Shown: positions 8,402 to 18,463, numbered from the stretch's first letter. The stretch is DNA of 35,268 nt from Gracilaria vermiculophylla (GCA_019155205.2 JAHNZQ020003150.1:2891190-2926457), one strand, 5' to 3'. Translations and numbers: made by a program. The notes: generated by a model from the letters alone, not told the origin.

Positions 8402-9900
8402 ATGGAACGGCAAATGTGGAAGACTCATCGGAAAATAACTCATATCAACCAAATTACGGAGAGCATGGCGAATATTCTGGAAAACTATTATATCTGTAAG
8501 CTTTTGCACGACTTTGCGTGCTGCTATGAGACGATGAAATAGCACGCTTTGCACTGATAAAGGATGTTGGGTTAGATTTTACGAGAGATTGATGCTGACG
8601 TAGAAAGAGATCTTTTTTTGAAATTCATTGAAAGCAGGTTTGGTGACATATTAGTAGATATAATTGAGACCTTAAGGAATCATATCGGTGATGCAAATTC
8701 CAACGAACGCCTGATCACCTTTTGTACGGCAAATATGTTGAAGAAGCAATTCCGTCAAATCAAATATGTCGTGGGGAACAGCGCTGCAGAGCTCGTGAAC
8801 GTCGCCCAACGATGAGCAACACACGCATCGCATTGTCAGCAACTGGACGCTGTATCACGGGCATATGTACATTTCTAACTTGGTGCCGGATTGGTAACAG
8901 GAGTTTGATGCCTTGACCAGCGCTTTACGTACTTGATTAGAGCGTACATGACTCACGCGATATACTCGGATGGGTCCACGTTTGAAGACTTATACACTTA
9001 CTTTATTGCACTGCGAGGCTCGCTCACGCTGGTTGTGGCTTAGCGGAGGAGGCTCAAAATGATGAACACTGACGAGTTACGCAGGCTGGTCTAAAACGCA
9101 GCACAAATGATGGAAGCGTGGCAGTGTGTCAGAATTGTCGCTCATTCATGCGGCGGCGCGATATCGTATCCTGCGTGTGTGACGCTGTTCAAGTACACCT
9201 ACCCGAACGGCGTGCTGCCACAGATGGTGTGGAGTCATAGAATGGGAATGACTTTCAAGAACAAGCCATGTCGCATCCCTTGGATACAAAACATGATGCC
9301 TTTCACTGTGATCGCGCTTGAACATGGAACTGCGACGTATGCCGAGTCGCAGCAGGGTCTTGAGCAAAAGTTTTTTCATCACTTTCCACTGTGGAAATTG
9401 AGCCATCGATGTTGGCTGCTCACCGCGAGAAGCTGAGAGGCGGAGAATGCAATTTACATTCATTTCGATGCGCGTCCCGACGGCATGCTCCCTAGGCATG
9501 ACAATGCCGACCGCGGGATCTTCACGCTCACAGCGTTCAAGACGTCCTTAATCGACTATCATGCTTGAAAGTATAACGTCAATTCACGGGCGCACTCTAT
9601 CCTGCACAAAAACGGTTTGGCGAAAGATGCCAAGGCCCCGCCGATACGCATGATTTAATCAAAGGACACCGACGCGCAAGTGATCGCTGTGGCAAATCTT
9701 TACTGCGCATATAGCTTGCACTTGGCGAGAAAATGGCCGTACGATAAGGCAGGCATAGCAGCAGTGACTGCATACGACGATGACGGTACGGCGCGGCAAC
9801 TAAGGAGAATGTTTGGTACTGCAGAGTACGGACACCCGCGCAATTCTGGCTAGCCTGCAGAGACCGCCGGGCCAGATTTGACGTCTTTAATGGCCACCTA
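8402..9900 (+). pseudogene. Decayed coding sequence of unknown identity
   Basis: I do not recognise the protein. Protein-like readings follow one another across three frames. They include RFALIKDVGLDF (about 8544), FGDILVDIIETLRNHIG (8640 on), RIVSNWTLYHGHMYISN (about 8826), YSDGSTFEDLYTYF (8960 on), a 109-codon open run from 9107 with LFKYTYPNGVLPQMVW, then HFDARPDGMLPRHDN and VANLYCAYSLHLARKWPYD up to about 9840. About ten in-frame stops and four or more frameshifts break it. GC is near 50%, unlike the AT-rich repeats on both sides. It follows an LTR-like leader by under 80 bases, so it could be a gag-like protein. A virus-derived capsid-like protein is another possibility, but no motif decides this. 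Confidence 0.45.
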
Positions 9901-9989
9901 GACGTTCAGACGGTTCACTGTGGACCTGGGTGGCAAATAAGGCTCCTTTCTGCTTGGTTAACAGCAAATATTAATATATAAATCCCAAT

Positions 9990-10101
9990 AAGGCACACAC
10001 ATTCATGTGCTTGTTTGGAACGGCCGTCACTGCCAAATCTGTGAGCCGGCACTTCGTCACTGAAATTCTTTTCTCTATGCACAACAAAGCGACAGCTTTG
10101 G
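9990..10101. repeat. Repeat F, copy 1
   Basis: This segment of about 110 bases (ending ACAAAGCGACAGCTTTGGAT) recurs at 24075-24189 and, more diverged, at 26805-26938. In every case a family A left end follows at once. It is non-coding. It is either the insertion target of A that was amplified together with it, or an extension of the element itself. Confidence 0.5.
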
Positions 10102-10410
10102 ATTGACACATACACTGTTTCAAAAACATACCACATGCTGTTATCTCTCAAAAAATAGTACCAAACGTGTACCGTATGCCTACAAACATCGCTTTCAAAA
10201 TAAAATAAAAATAAAAAACTGTTTCAAAGACATATGTTCTTTCCGAATATTATGTTTTTGAAACGGTTGAGGTTGGTTGTCCTCCAGGAAGACTAGTACC
10301 AGTCTTTATATACTAGTTCTAAATATCTAGCAAGTCCTAGAGTCACTTACGCTTCCGCACATTGGTGACCTTGTAGAAATTACAGTCAAGCAATCGAGTT
10401 AGGAAAATAC
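10102..10410. repeat. Family A left-end fragment (to 10270) joined to family D copy 3 leader
   Basis: ACACTGTTTCAAAAACATAC starts a 165-base A fragment. From 10271 it matches the D leader: TCCTCCAGGAAGAC, TATA-like TCTTTATATACTAG (10303 on), and the ATTGGTGACC primer-binding region near 10366. Homology stops after CAATCGAGTTAGG (about 10404), just before the gag-like start. The A-left/D junction is the same as at 5357/5358. 10411-10539 holds nothing recognisable. Confidence 0.55.
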
Positions 10411-10539
10411 TATGGGCCGTTCTATGACTTTTTTTACGCGGAAAGCTTAAACACGACAGCGGACTACGTCCAGTAAACAAAAGCCACGTTGCAGAGAGTG
10501 CAACGTAATTTCGTTTCTGTCTGCAGTCAACATATTTCC

Positions 10540-11979
10540 GCAGTCATGTTTACAACATCTCAACTCGTCGATATACTCCTTCTTTTCGAGTACAACTATA
10601 CCAATCAACTTTGGTCTCCTATCAATGAAAGAACATGTAGCTCATGCTGTGAGCTCAAATGCATCCCAACAGCGTGACCAGCAACTCTCACACGCTCAAG
10701 CACCGAACAGCAGCTAACATGATGAAGTTCAACATCTCCATTCCACAATACCAACAACAGTTGAGGAGGCAAAGCAAATGATCAAATCCCAGGCATTGGA
10801 CAGCCGCAAATGCAAAACCATTCTCAAACATCTCAAACTCATTGGAGCTCAAAATGCACGTGTAGCAACAAAACACCTTCTCGTCGATCTCAAAATGGTA
10901 CAACGATCGATAGAACTTGAAAATATTCATTTTCTTGCGAACAACTCTCAAACTTCAAACTTCAATTTTAGTTGGATTCAGAGGCTGACAGCAACGACGT
11001 TACAGATATCACGCAGTCCAAACTGTACCGAAGAAATCAAATACCTTAGAGGTGACACGCCTGTTAACAATAATGGAGTTTTGGCTGTCGGTCTACCAGA
11101 TACAATTTCACAAAGCCACAAATCAATTCTGAGTCCCGGAAGACGGCCCGCCTCTGAAGCAGTAGAGTATTGTCGCCTTTTACACGTACTTGGTGACGTT
11201 CGAATGACAGCTACGCGAGACCGTCTAATGCAATGCATGTCTAGAGATCAACTTGATCAGCAAAGAAAAGATCCGTGGTCTGTTTCGATTGCTCCGCTTT
11301 TTAATGATACAAAATTCAAACCTGATGCCAGTACTTTTAAGCAGGAGGAGTCACGCTCGTCGATATCAGTTTTATTGATCCGGCAAAACGTCCATATTAT
11401 CGTGACGGTGGTGTGCTCAAGCGCAAGTTTGGAGAGTTTGAAAGTCTTTATGGAACGTGTGTGGCTCGGTACAAGGCTTCAGGACAAGAAGATCCGGATG
11501 CGTTCGCGTACTTCGCAGATGGGAAGTCTAACATTATGTATGCGTATTGTTATTTACAAGTGAATCCTATTCTACAACCCTTAGCAACTCGTATACTGGG
11601 TAGCGATGTATAGCAAGAGGAAGGTGTTGGAGATGGTATATCTCCGTACGGATATGGCGGTTGGCAAGTTTTACAGTATCCATAGAAAAGACGTAAAGCA
11701 AATTCGAGATACATTAACATTTTGGCAGTAAAAGGTTTGATATCTGCTCTGAATGGTAATGCCAAGGAGCTTGACGGGGATTCTAGGCAGTCGGAAAGTA
11801 GGAAGCGTTCATTTGAAGACATGGATGCAGCATCTCGAGCTACGAGGTCAACTTTACAGGCTTTGAATGAAGCAAAACAGATGCAGTTACAAGCGAATAC
11901 GGAGGAGGAAAAGATTGTTCTGAAAGGTATTCTTCAAAAGTTACCGAGGCAGCTTGCACAGGCCGGGGCTGCCATGTGA
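10540..11979 (+). pseudogene. Unknown gene with a conserved-looking central domain, frameshifted
   Basis: A reading from ATG 10540 (MFTTSQLVDILLLFEYNYTN) shifts frame near 10620, continues through a stop at about 10718, and is then open from 10778 to about 11345 and on in a second frame. The central part is rich in aromatic, Gly and Asp motifs: DPWSVSIAPLFND, DPAKRPYYRDGGVLKRKFGE, SGQEDPDAFAYFADGKSN and MYAYCYL. After stops at 11611 and about 11683 a basic, Glu/Gln-rich helical tail (11722-11979) ends PRQLAQAGAAM. I recall similar arrangements in proteins of unknown function from oomycete and algal genomes but cannot name a family. A DNA-binding accessory protein of a transposon such as PIF/Harbinger (a relic lies at 15720) is one possibility. 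Confidence 0.45.
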
Positions 11980-12141
11980 GATTTGAACGTGGAGCATTGA
12001 CGAGAGCACCTGAGAAAATGCGGAGCACTCGTTCTCTCGTTCGAAATGTTCTCTTGATTGCGTGCATGCACAAGATCATGAGGCCCACGACATGACTTAC
12101 ACGCTGCAGCCGTGCACCGGCCATGCTACGCTGCTGTAAGA

Positions 12142-12962
12142 ATGAAGGCTCCAACCGACATTACAGAATCAACAGTGAACCAGGTTTTTAATGCTTTTCG
12201 GAGTGATGGAACGTGTACGAATTCCACACCTATATGCATTCGATGCCATGGTTTAGATGAATATATCGCCAGAGCTTTTGATTCTCTCCAAAGTAACGCG
12301 TATGATATAATTCGTCTTGTGCACTTGTACGAGCGCGCCAATCGTTGAAGGAAAGCAGCTTCCAGTGCAGTCTCGCGGAACGACCCGTCCTTCAACCCTC
12401 AAATTCCGTATTGGTGAGCAATTTTACCTCTAGATGCTGGAGGACGGGGAAATTCTTGAAGAAATGGGAAACTAGCTGGACTACGATGCCATGCTCAACA
12501 GTGATCTTATGTCCATGATTTTCGGTTCTGCCATATCCAATTTTGGTGCGGAGCTGTTTCTGCGTTCGTTCTTGGAGCTGGGACGCTTTCTACCTTCTAA
12601 GCAAAACTCTGCACGGCTGTTTGCGCCGGGCGTGCAACATTTCCCCTGACAGTTAGTTGTTCAAACTGCAGGCCAGTAAGGATATCAGACATCTTGACCG
12701 ACTTGCGCTTATCAGCATTTTTAGCGGCAGGTTTGATAAAGGAATGAATGTGAACAACGCGCGGCATTGCAAAACAATGGCGCTCACCACACGGCCGGGG
12801 TTGTTTGCGGCAGAGAGATACAAAGTTTACACGGCATTTGCTGGGGATGTGAATGGGCTTTACAAACCGGCCATCTTTGCAATAGGGGATACGGTTTATA
12901 CGGGCGACATCTTAAGCTTTCAGAGCATTCCAAGCTTCAGCCCTGAGTTATTGCATACATAA
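12142..12962 (+). pseudogene. Decayed coding sequence of unknown identity
   Basis: From ATG 12142 (MKAPTDITESTVNQVFNAFR) a protein-like reading runs to 12348. It then continues in another frame with FRIGEQFYL, LEDGEILEEMGN, LDYDAMLNSDLMSMIFGSAI and LFLRSFLELGRFLPSKQN up to about 12650. A third frame carries DIRHLDRLALISIFSGRFDK, PGLFAAERYKVYTAF and FAIGDTVYTGDILSF to stop 12962. That makes about 270 residues with two frameshifts and TAG stops at about 12431 and 12473. No signal peptide or known motif is visible. Its spacing with the ORF at 12977 (15 bases) suggests the two belonged to one unit. Confidence 0.4.
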
Positions 12963-12976
12963 AAAACCTAAATCCA

Positions 12977-13159
12977 ATGGCATACAAGAAGTTTCGCAAA
13001 GAACCAAATCAGCTGTTGGAAAAGGGGGCGGTGCAACTGCTGCGGGATAGAGAGGACGAAGAAAATGAAGATCCCATACAGGAGGCTGTGGAGCTGTTGC
13101 AGTTTGAGGTAGTGCAGTCGTATGTGGGCGGCAGGCGCATGCGAATTCTGTCTCCGTAG
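12977..13159 (+). CDS. Small acidic ORF, unknown
   Basis: This is an uninterrupted 60-codon ORF, MAYKKFRKEPNQLLEKGAVQ onward. A basic start is followed by a run of acidic residues (REDEENEDPIQEA) and a basic end (GGRRMRILSP), likely mostly helical. It starts 15 bases after the stop of the preceding relic. It is too short to assign, and it may be the C-terminal part of the same decayed gene or chance. 13160-13357 shows no gene. Confidence 0.3.
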   Translation: MAYKKFRKEPNQLLEKGAVQLLRDREDEENEDPIQEAVELLQFEVVQSYVGGRRMRILSP

Positions 13160-13357
13160 TGCTCAATAGTTTCGGAGGAGCGCTTTAGCAGGCACTCCAT
13201 ATCCTGGAGTCCAGAAGTCCCACCTAGGAACTCCTGGGCGCGACAGCGCTCCTCCGTTAACATTTCGTGCGAGTCATGACGCCAATTACATGACTACCGC
13301 TATGCAGTCGTCTGTCGGTCACAATACGCTGCTGGAAGAACAGACGCTTAAACAAAC

Positions 13358-15710
13358 ATGACGGAAGAAGTGACTGAGTCATCTGCGGCTGCTGCTCAAA
13401 GTTGTAGAACGTCAGTTATTTCAGTGCTCATATACAAGCGATGCGGCGGGGCGGATGCGTATTTCGCTATAACTCCCGACTCTCTCCCAAGGGACCCATA
13501 CAATGTATTCTTAGTGCTCAAGTTTGAGAGCGCATCTTGATCTGCGTAGCATGGCGTCGCCATAGCCTACTTACATGCCCGTGATTGGGATTCCGGCATA
13601 ACTGTGTTGGAGCATGCGGCGATCGATGACGTTGACAACATGTTTACCGGCGTAGACAAAATCACCGGACTAGACATACTCGCTGCGCTGGGTTGGGCAT
13701 ATTTCAAGAAAGCGAAACAGAACATTCCCCCTTAGAAAGGACAAGACCTCCTGAGAAGTGCTGTCGATATGATTGCTCGTGATGAGAAGTCTGACATGGA
13801 TTATCCCGCCGTTTAGACCGCTAGAGCGTTGGCCGAACAACACGGAGAAAATATCAGTACCACAACTTCGATTGATCATGCCATGGCGAACGGGCTAGTA
13901 CTTGGTGCCATCGCCCTCCCCGCACTGATACTGAATAAGCCGTCAAGACACAAGCATCCTGTAGCCCTACTAACCTCGGCGTTGCGACGCAACATTTGTC
14001 CGCCTTGTGTCTGGACTGGTCCTGCATACGCTCTCTATCACGATGATTCTATATCACGATGATTCCTTGGCAGACGCTCGTGCATTAACCAAGAGGGCTA
14101 TTTCTGCTGTACGAGACAGTTCAGAAGAAGAACGTCTCGAAGCTCTGTAAGTTATCGTTCTGGTTGATATAAAAGATCGAGCAGAATCGTCACCTGATGT
14201 TATTGCCTACACTCTTTCAGAAGCATTTGAGATCGTGGGCAGCCGTGACCTCGCTTTTTGTGCATTGCCCCACAGTTCTACTTCTCCGGCGGGCTTTCGA
14301 TAAGTCTGAGTTTTACGCCAGAGGAACCGCGTAGGTGAGCAATACTCTACCTGGTCACAACGTAGGGCATTTGTTCGGTAGTTGCAAGGTCGACGTCAAA
14401 TTTGAAGCGCTTTTAAGCATGGTCGAGCATTGCATCACTTTCATCGTGCCACGGAAGCAATGAATACTTTCGAAAAGGCTAAGAAGGTTGAAGGGCGCGT
14501 AGATCCTGGGGATCTATTGCAATTTGACATGCTAAAGCTTGCTTCAGAATTTGATTAATCAAAAGAGGATGAACCTGTAGCTCAAGACTGGTTGGAACGT
14601 GTCCTAATGATTGACGAACGATGTGCCATGTCGAAGCGCGCGCTCGGGGTCGTGCTGGGAAGAAGAATATTGCTCAGACTGCAAAGAGGGAAGGCTCACG
14701 CGGGCAAAATATACCAGAGAGCAGTCCCTATGCTTTCCAAAGGAGTAGCCACTGAAGGCGGTGACATCGATGTTCCAGCATTACTTTTTCTCGCTGGATT
14801 GGTGGAGGAGTATCACCGTCAAGAAGCTGTTGAATTTTATCGGAAGGCTATAGATTCTCGAGGAGAAAAAACGTCGATCATGAGATATGGAACAACCTTT
14901 TGCCCTTGCTAGCTCGTCTGGATTGTGACGACAAAGCGACAGAAGTTGCGGAGAAGATCGACCACAGCATTCGGACGGAGAACAGCTTCATTGCATACAA
15001 TCAAGAAAGGATTCAGGCATTAGCCCGGCACTGTGAAAGCTCTGAAGAGATTTACAGGAACTTTGCAGAAGAAGAAGCAGATTATAAGCAGGTCATAACT
15101 CGTGGCGGAGTGATATCGATGTCCAAACCAGAAGGTTATCAGATAGGAGAAGTACACTTTACGGAAGCGATGAAAGAACTGTACAGCAGCCCTATCGCGG
15201 TGGCCTATTCAAGCGAGATGAATCTCAAACAAGGTTACAAAGACCACGGGATGTATAAGAAGGCCCAAGAATTCCTGGAAAAACATTGACACGATTGTAA
15301 CTATCTCGCGTTGGCTTTCGCTGGATTCATGCACCGTTTTCTGAATGGCCCGCTTCCAGAGAAGAACTCACTTCCTCATAAACCATATTGGTGCTCTACT
15401 GCTAACGTTGTTAGAGCGTAATCTCCGTAACGCTCCAGCTGCACATAAAGCCGGAATACATTTTGCTAAAAGCAAAATGCTCAGCGATGCTCGTGGCTCT
15501 TTCCAAGCGGCCGCATCTGGACTCAACCCAGATAACACTGCACGAATTAAGCTCTCCTACACTCGTGTTTTGCCTGGAAATTGTGAAGTCCGGGAATCTA
15601 TTTGTCAGAATGGTTTACTTCAAATGGCAGTCCGAGTGCTCGTGATCTGACGAACGCTAGAACAATATATGAACTGGCTCACCCACTTTACTCAAGATGC
15701 ATGCACGGCA
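13358..15710 (+). pseudogene. CTR9: CTR9-like TPR protein (Paf1 complex), decayed
   Basis: CTR9 is the TPR scaffold subunit of the nuclear Paf1 RNA polymerase II elongation complex. The order of features fits. Near the N-terminus is DSLPRDPYNVFLVLKFESAS (CTR9 has LP-x-D...V..IL..E there), followed by IAYLHARDWDSGITVLEHAA and LDILAALGWAYFKKAKQ. TPR-type helices follow: ALHHFHRATEAMNTFEKAKK, DWLERVLMIDERCAMSKRAL, LLFLAGLVEEYHRQEAVEFY, HEIWNNLLPLLARL, MYKKAQEFLEKH. Near the end RNAPAAHKAGIHFAKSKMLS matches the CTR9 AANGIG...A-R-x-x-F repeat. Breaks include stops at 13538, 13547, 13733, about 13815, 14148 and 14556, and frameshifts near 14052 (16-base duplication), 14300, 14420, 14880 and 15330. 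No introns are seen. A generic TPR protein is the alternative, and the identity rests on remembered family features. Confidence 0.6.
14036..14066 (+). repeat. 16-base tandem duplication that breaks the reading frame
   Basis: TATCACGATGATTCTA (14036-14051) is followed at once by TATCACGATGATTCC (14052-14066). Sixteen extra bases shift the CTR9-like reading by one. The upstream reading ends in YALYHDDS and the downstream reading resumes as DDSLADARAL, overlapping exactly at the duplicated codons. Confidence 0.75.
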
Positions 15711-15719
15711 AAACAATAT

Positions 15720-16840
15720 TCACAATGCTCTTCTTCGCGCAAGACCAAGTGACTGTAGACGACCGGGTAGTTCATCTCTCGAAGTAGAGCTCTCCCTTAA
15801 AGAATTCCTGGCGCGCATGTTATCCCTTTCAGAATGTAGTGCGTTCTGAAAATGAACGAATGGACCGCCAGTAACATGATTAACCTCATGATGGGGAATG
15901 AACTCATATAAAATGTTGTTCGTGTTGTCAAGGAGTAAATTATGCAGCTTGTAGGCGACCATTATAATCCAAGTTGTCTGGCGCAAAGAGTACCGAGCTG
16001 CAGACCAAAAGATACCGAAACGACAGATTAGCATTCCAAAAGCTTGCTCAACGCAAAAACGTGTGAGCGAATGATACGCATTAAACGCTTCTTGTCTCTG
16101 TGATAAATTGCGACCCGGATAGGCGTGAGAACTCTTGATTTGTTAGAATATGCGTCATCGGCTACGACACAAGCCCATCTTGTGAGTTCTTCCTCATGCA
16201 AAAAAGAAAACAACTTTGTATTAGTAAAGGCGGTCTAATCATGTATGCCACCAGAATGACGAGCGGAGATAAACGAAAACTTACAGACAGCTTGCACAGC
16301 TGCCTGTAAACACAGCGCAAAAACTTTCTTGCGGTTGAAATACTTCATAGGATCGGGCGCGTCTCGTTGGGTTGGACCCCGAATTTCAATCGCAAGCTCG
16401 TTTAAAGCCGCACAAACGCAGTCAAAACGGCCGCGCCTCAGATTTGTGAATAGATTTGACTGTTCTCTGCATTTTTCTTCTGTTTTTGGAAAATGAATTT
16501 GTCGGAGTATAATATTTAAGGCACAGAGTGTCTCCGAGAAAATATTATACACTGTTGAACATCCTATTCCGTATAGCCAAGAGACATCAAGATAACTTGC
16601 TCCGGCTAGGAGTCTGAGCGTAACGAATAACATTACCGAGGATTGTAAAGAGCGCCCTATATTAGATTGGTTGCTGTGCCGACGTTGTAAATGTGGCTGC
16701 AAGCTGTTGGGTACAATATTGAATTGGAACTTAGAAAAACGATACATTCGCTTGAACATGGTGTGGGACAAGGAAGCCACGTGAGCCTTTTCGTCACACG
16801 GGATTCTTAGGACGACAAATCGAAGTGCTTGCCCGTCCAT
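15720..16840 (-). pseudogene. PIF/Harbinger transposase (DDE_Tnp_4 type), decayed
   Basis: The minus-strand reading from ATG 16840 (MDGQALRFVV) contains RMYRFSKFQFNIVPNSL, TLRLLAGASYLDVSWLYGIG, CAALNELAIEI, KYFNRKKVFALCLQAAV and ARHSGGIHD. After a TAG at 16235-16237 follow ELTRWACVVADDAYSNKSR, then in another frame CVEQAFGMLICRFGIFWSA and YKLHNLLLDN, ending RDELPGRLQSLGL. These are the ordered blocks of Harbinger transposases. The first catalytic Asp (A-x-DG) is Asn here. The second and third (ADDAY and VEQAF) are kept. A frameshift lies near 16070. Length is about 370 codons. It abuts the CTR9-like relic, and I could not define terminal repeats or a 3-base duplication. Confidence 0.75.
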
Positions 16841-17150
16841 TTCACTAATATCCGCGTATATGGCAGTGCATATTAAATGTAAAACGCATGATGCTGTCTT
16901 TCGATGCTGCTGGTTGCGGTTTGTGCGCTTTTGTAATCCGTGGTTTCGGAGTGTGAGTATGAATCTTACGGTGGTCGGGAAAGAGTATAGTCAACCATGT
17001 TCAATGATGGAGGTTTGCATGGTCTTGCTCATCGGATGGAACTGTGCTGTCCAGATTTGCCCTTTCTTCGCTTGACGTTGCAAACTGGAACAAAATCACA
17101 AACTTTAATAATTTCCGCATGAACAATTTAGCGGGAAAGAAGGTCATAGA
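16841..17150. other. Unassigned
   Basis: No gene is supported. The stretch could include a 5' region or additional N-terminal coding sequence of the Harbinger relic on the minus strand. The reading there is interrupted at about 16990 and shows no motif. Confidence 0.3.
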
Positions 17151-17287
17151 ACGGCTTAAATACTACGATAAGTGGAAACTTCCAAAATTTAAAGGTATTG
17201 CTGGACACTGTGCACCACTAAAAGTTACAATCTTGCATTCTTTTGCTGTGTATCGCTAATGCATCGTTATGGCATCAAAATGATGTG
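17151..17287 (+). mobile_element. Family D gag-like fragment (copy 4) plus old family A end
   Basis: The sequence reads LKYYDKWKLPKFKGIAGHCAPL, matching the gag-like start of D copies 1 and 2 from the KYYDKWKL block onward. Here the LTR and primer-binding part is missing, and different sequence precedes it in the same open frame from about 17044. It then passes into the old A end (about 17240) exactly as in the other modules. Confidence 0.5.
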
Positions 17288-17940
17288 CAATGCCTCTCAA
17301 AAGTATAGCACAGTGTAAACGCGCCCCTAAATATGGAGAGTTGCTCACTACAGCCACCTCTCTCTGTGAAAACCTTCAAAAACGCGTTTCAAGAGTATCA
17401 GTCATTTGGAACTCGTGCGTCATTATTTTTACAACATGTTATTTTTTTCTCCAAAACACATAATATTTTCTACATGGACAGCTTTTACCACAATGATTAA
17501 AATAGTACTTGAGGTTTTAGCGAGTACTCTTATTTCATGTACCATTCCTATCAATATGTACTGTAATATAAATGTAAACATTTATTAATAGCCTAATATT
17601 TTTCAGCTGCACCAATAATCATATTCTTTTGCAAGAATATTATCCCAGCAATGTAGTTTGCACTAAACAAACGCATGCGTAGAAAGATATGTTTACAAAA
17701 CAAAATACAGTGGTAATGAACAACGCCTCAGAATTCTTTTAGTTCATGAAACTGAACAAAGTTTTCTTTCGAAAGCTCCATATAAACAAAACATGAATTC
17801 CCAGCATGCATTGAGCACCGATGAAAAGACAGCTGCCATAAAAATGTATTTAATATACACGAAAACTTTGATTAAGCTGGAAATTGCTGTTTCGCATATT
17901 ACAATCGTGAGCAAAAAAGACCAACTAAATTTGAAAATCA
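17288..17940 (+). mobile_element. Tc1-like element family B, left part (copy 3)
   Basis: The left end CAATGCCTCTCAAAAGTATAG is a diverged family B terminus. The transposase start is well preserved here: ATG 17793, reading MNSQHALSTDEKTAAIKMYL and about 63 codons of N-terminal DNA-binding domain. The copy ends abruptly in CAAAA at 17940, where telomere-like repeats begin. The rest of B is absent. Confidence 0.65.
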
Positions 17941-17974
17941 AAACCCCTAAACCCCTAGACCCTGACCCTATAAA
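17938..17974. repeat. Degenerate telomere-like tract at a transposon break
   Basis: AACCCCTAAACCCCTAGACC and then CTGACCCTATAAA contain four consecutive CCCTAAA-like units. No other such tract is seen in the window. It lies exactly between truncated family B (ending 17940) and truncated family A (starting about 17977). Confidence 0.55.
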
Positions 17975-17976
17975 GC

Positions 17977-18200
17977 TTTTATAATTTAGCGATAGCACTG
18001 TTGTAATGTTTTTCGGCGTTCAACTTTACAATTTGAAGCTGTTCTTTCTTGGAATGTGGCAGATTACGAGCCATTTTTACTAGAAAGAAGACGGTGTACA
18101 TATCTTTCTGAAACGATTCTACATAGACTATGTGCAAAATCTAGACTTCAGTACAGTTTTGGCCCACTTTTGAGTGGTAGTGTCCTTTTGAAACGCACTG
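17977..18200 (-). mobile_element. Family A right-end fragment (copy 3)
   Basis: It matches A copy 2 from about 7372 to 7586, including the transposase start region (minus strand, MARNLPHSKKEQL reading) and the terminal TGTCCTTTTGAAACGCACTG before TA 18201-18202. About 1 kb of the left side is missing. The right end abuts the 5' LTR of the Gypsy element at a TA that is also present in the 3' LTR. Confidence 0.7.
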
Positions 18201-18202
18201 TA

Positions 18203-18463
18203 CAGTGACGCCATTGGACATCGTAAAGTCTAGTGATTTTCTAGCCGACCCGTCTTCGCCAAAGACAGGGTTTCAGTTTTAGGTTCTAAACCTCGGCTTG
18301 CAGCCTCCTGGTGCCTCCCGTCCGAGGGGGTCCTCGAACGCACCCGATCACCTCAGTAAGGCCGATTCACCGAACCTTTTCAGTAAACCCTTTTACTTCC
18401 GACTTTGTAGACTCCCGGATTCTCGAGAGTCTAGGCCCCACACGCAACCTACTGTGTGTGCCA
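18203..18463 (+). repeat. 5' LTR, truncated
   Basis: It aligns with 3' LTR positions 23379-23639 from GTGACGCCATT to the shared end GTGCCA. The first 62 or so bases are missing because a family A end occupies 18200 and before. The two LTRs differ at many sites, so the insertion is old. Confidence 0.8.

Noticed and set aside
9146..9499. 117-codon minus-strand ORF
   Set aside because: It is opposite the protein-like plus-strand reading at 9107-9436 and has no motif. Most likely a shadow.
8587..9900. Single continuous frame broken only by stops
   Set aside because: On closer reading, better protein-like segments in other frames (about 8811-8930 and 9373-9445) show compensating frameshifts, so the decay includes indels.
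8402..15710. Reassigned stop codons (many TAA, TAG and TGA in protein-like readings)
   Set aside because: All three stops occur, frameshifts accompany them, and catalytic residues are lost in neighbouring elements. Pseudogene decay explains it better than a variant code.
17938..17974. True chromosome end
   Set aside because: Only about four degenerate units, with transposon sequence continuing on both sides.
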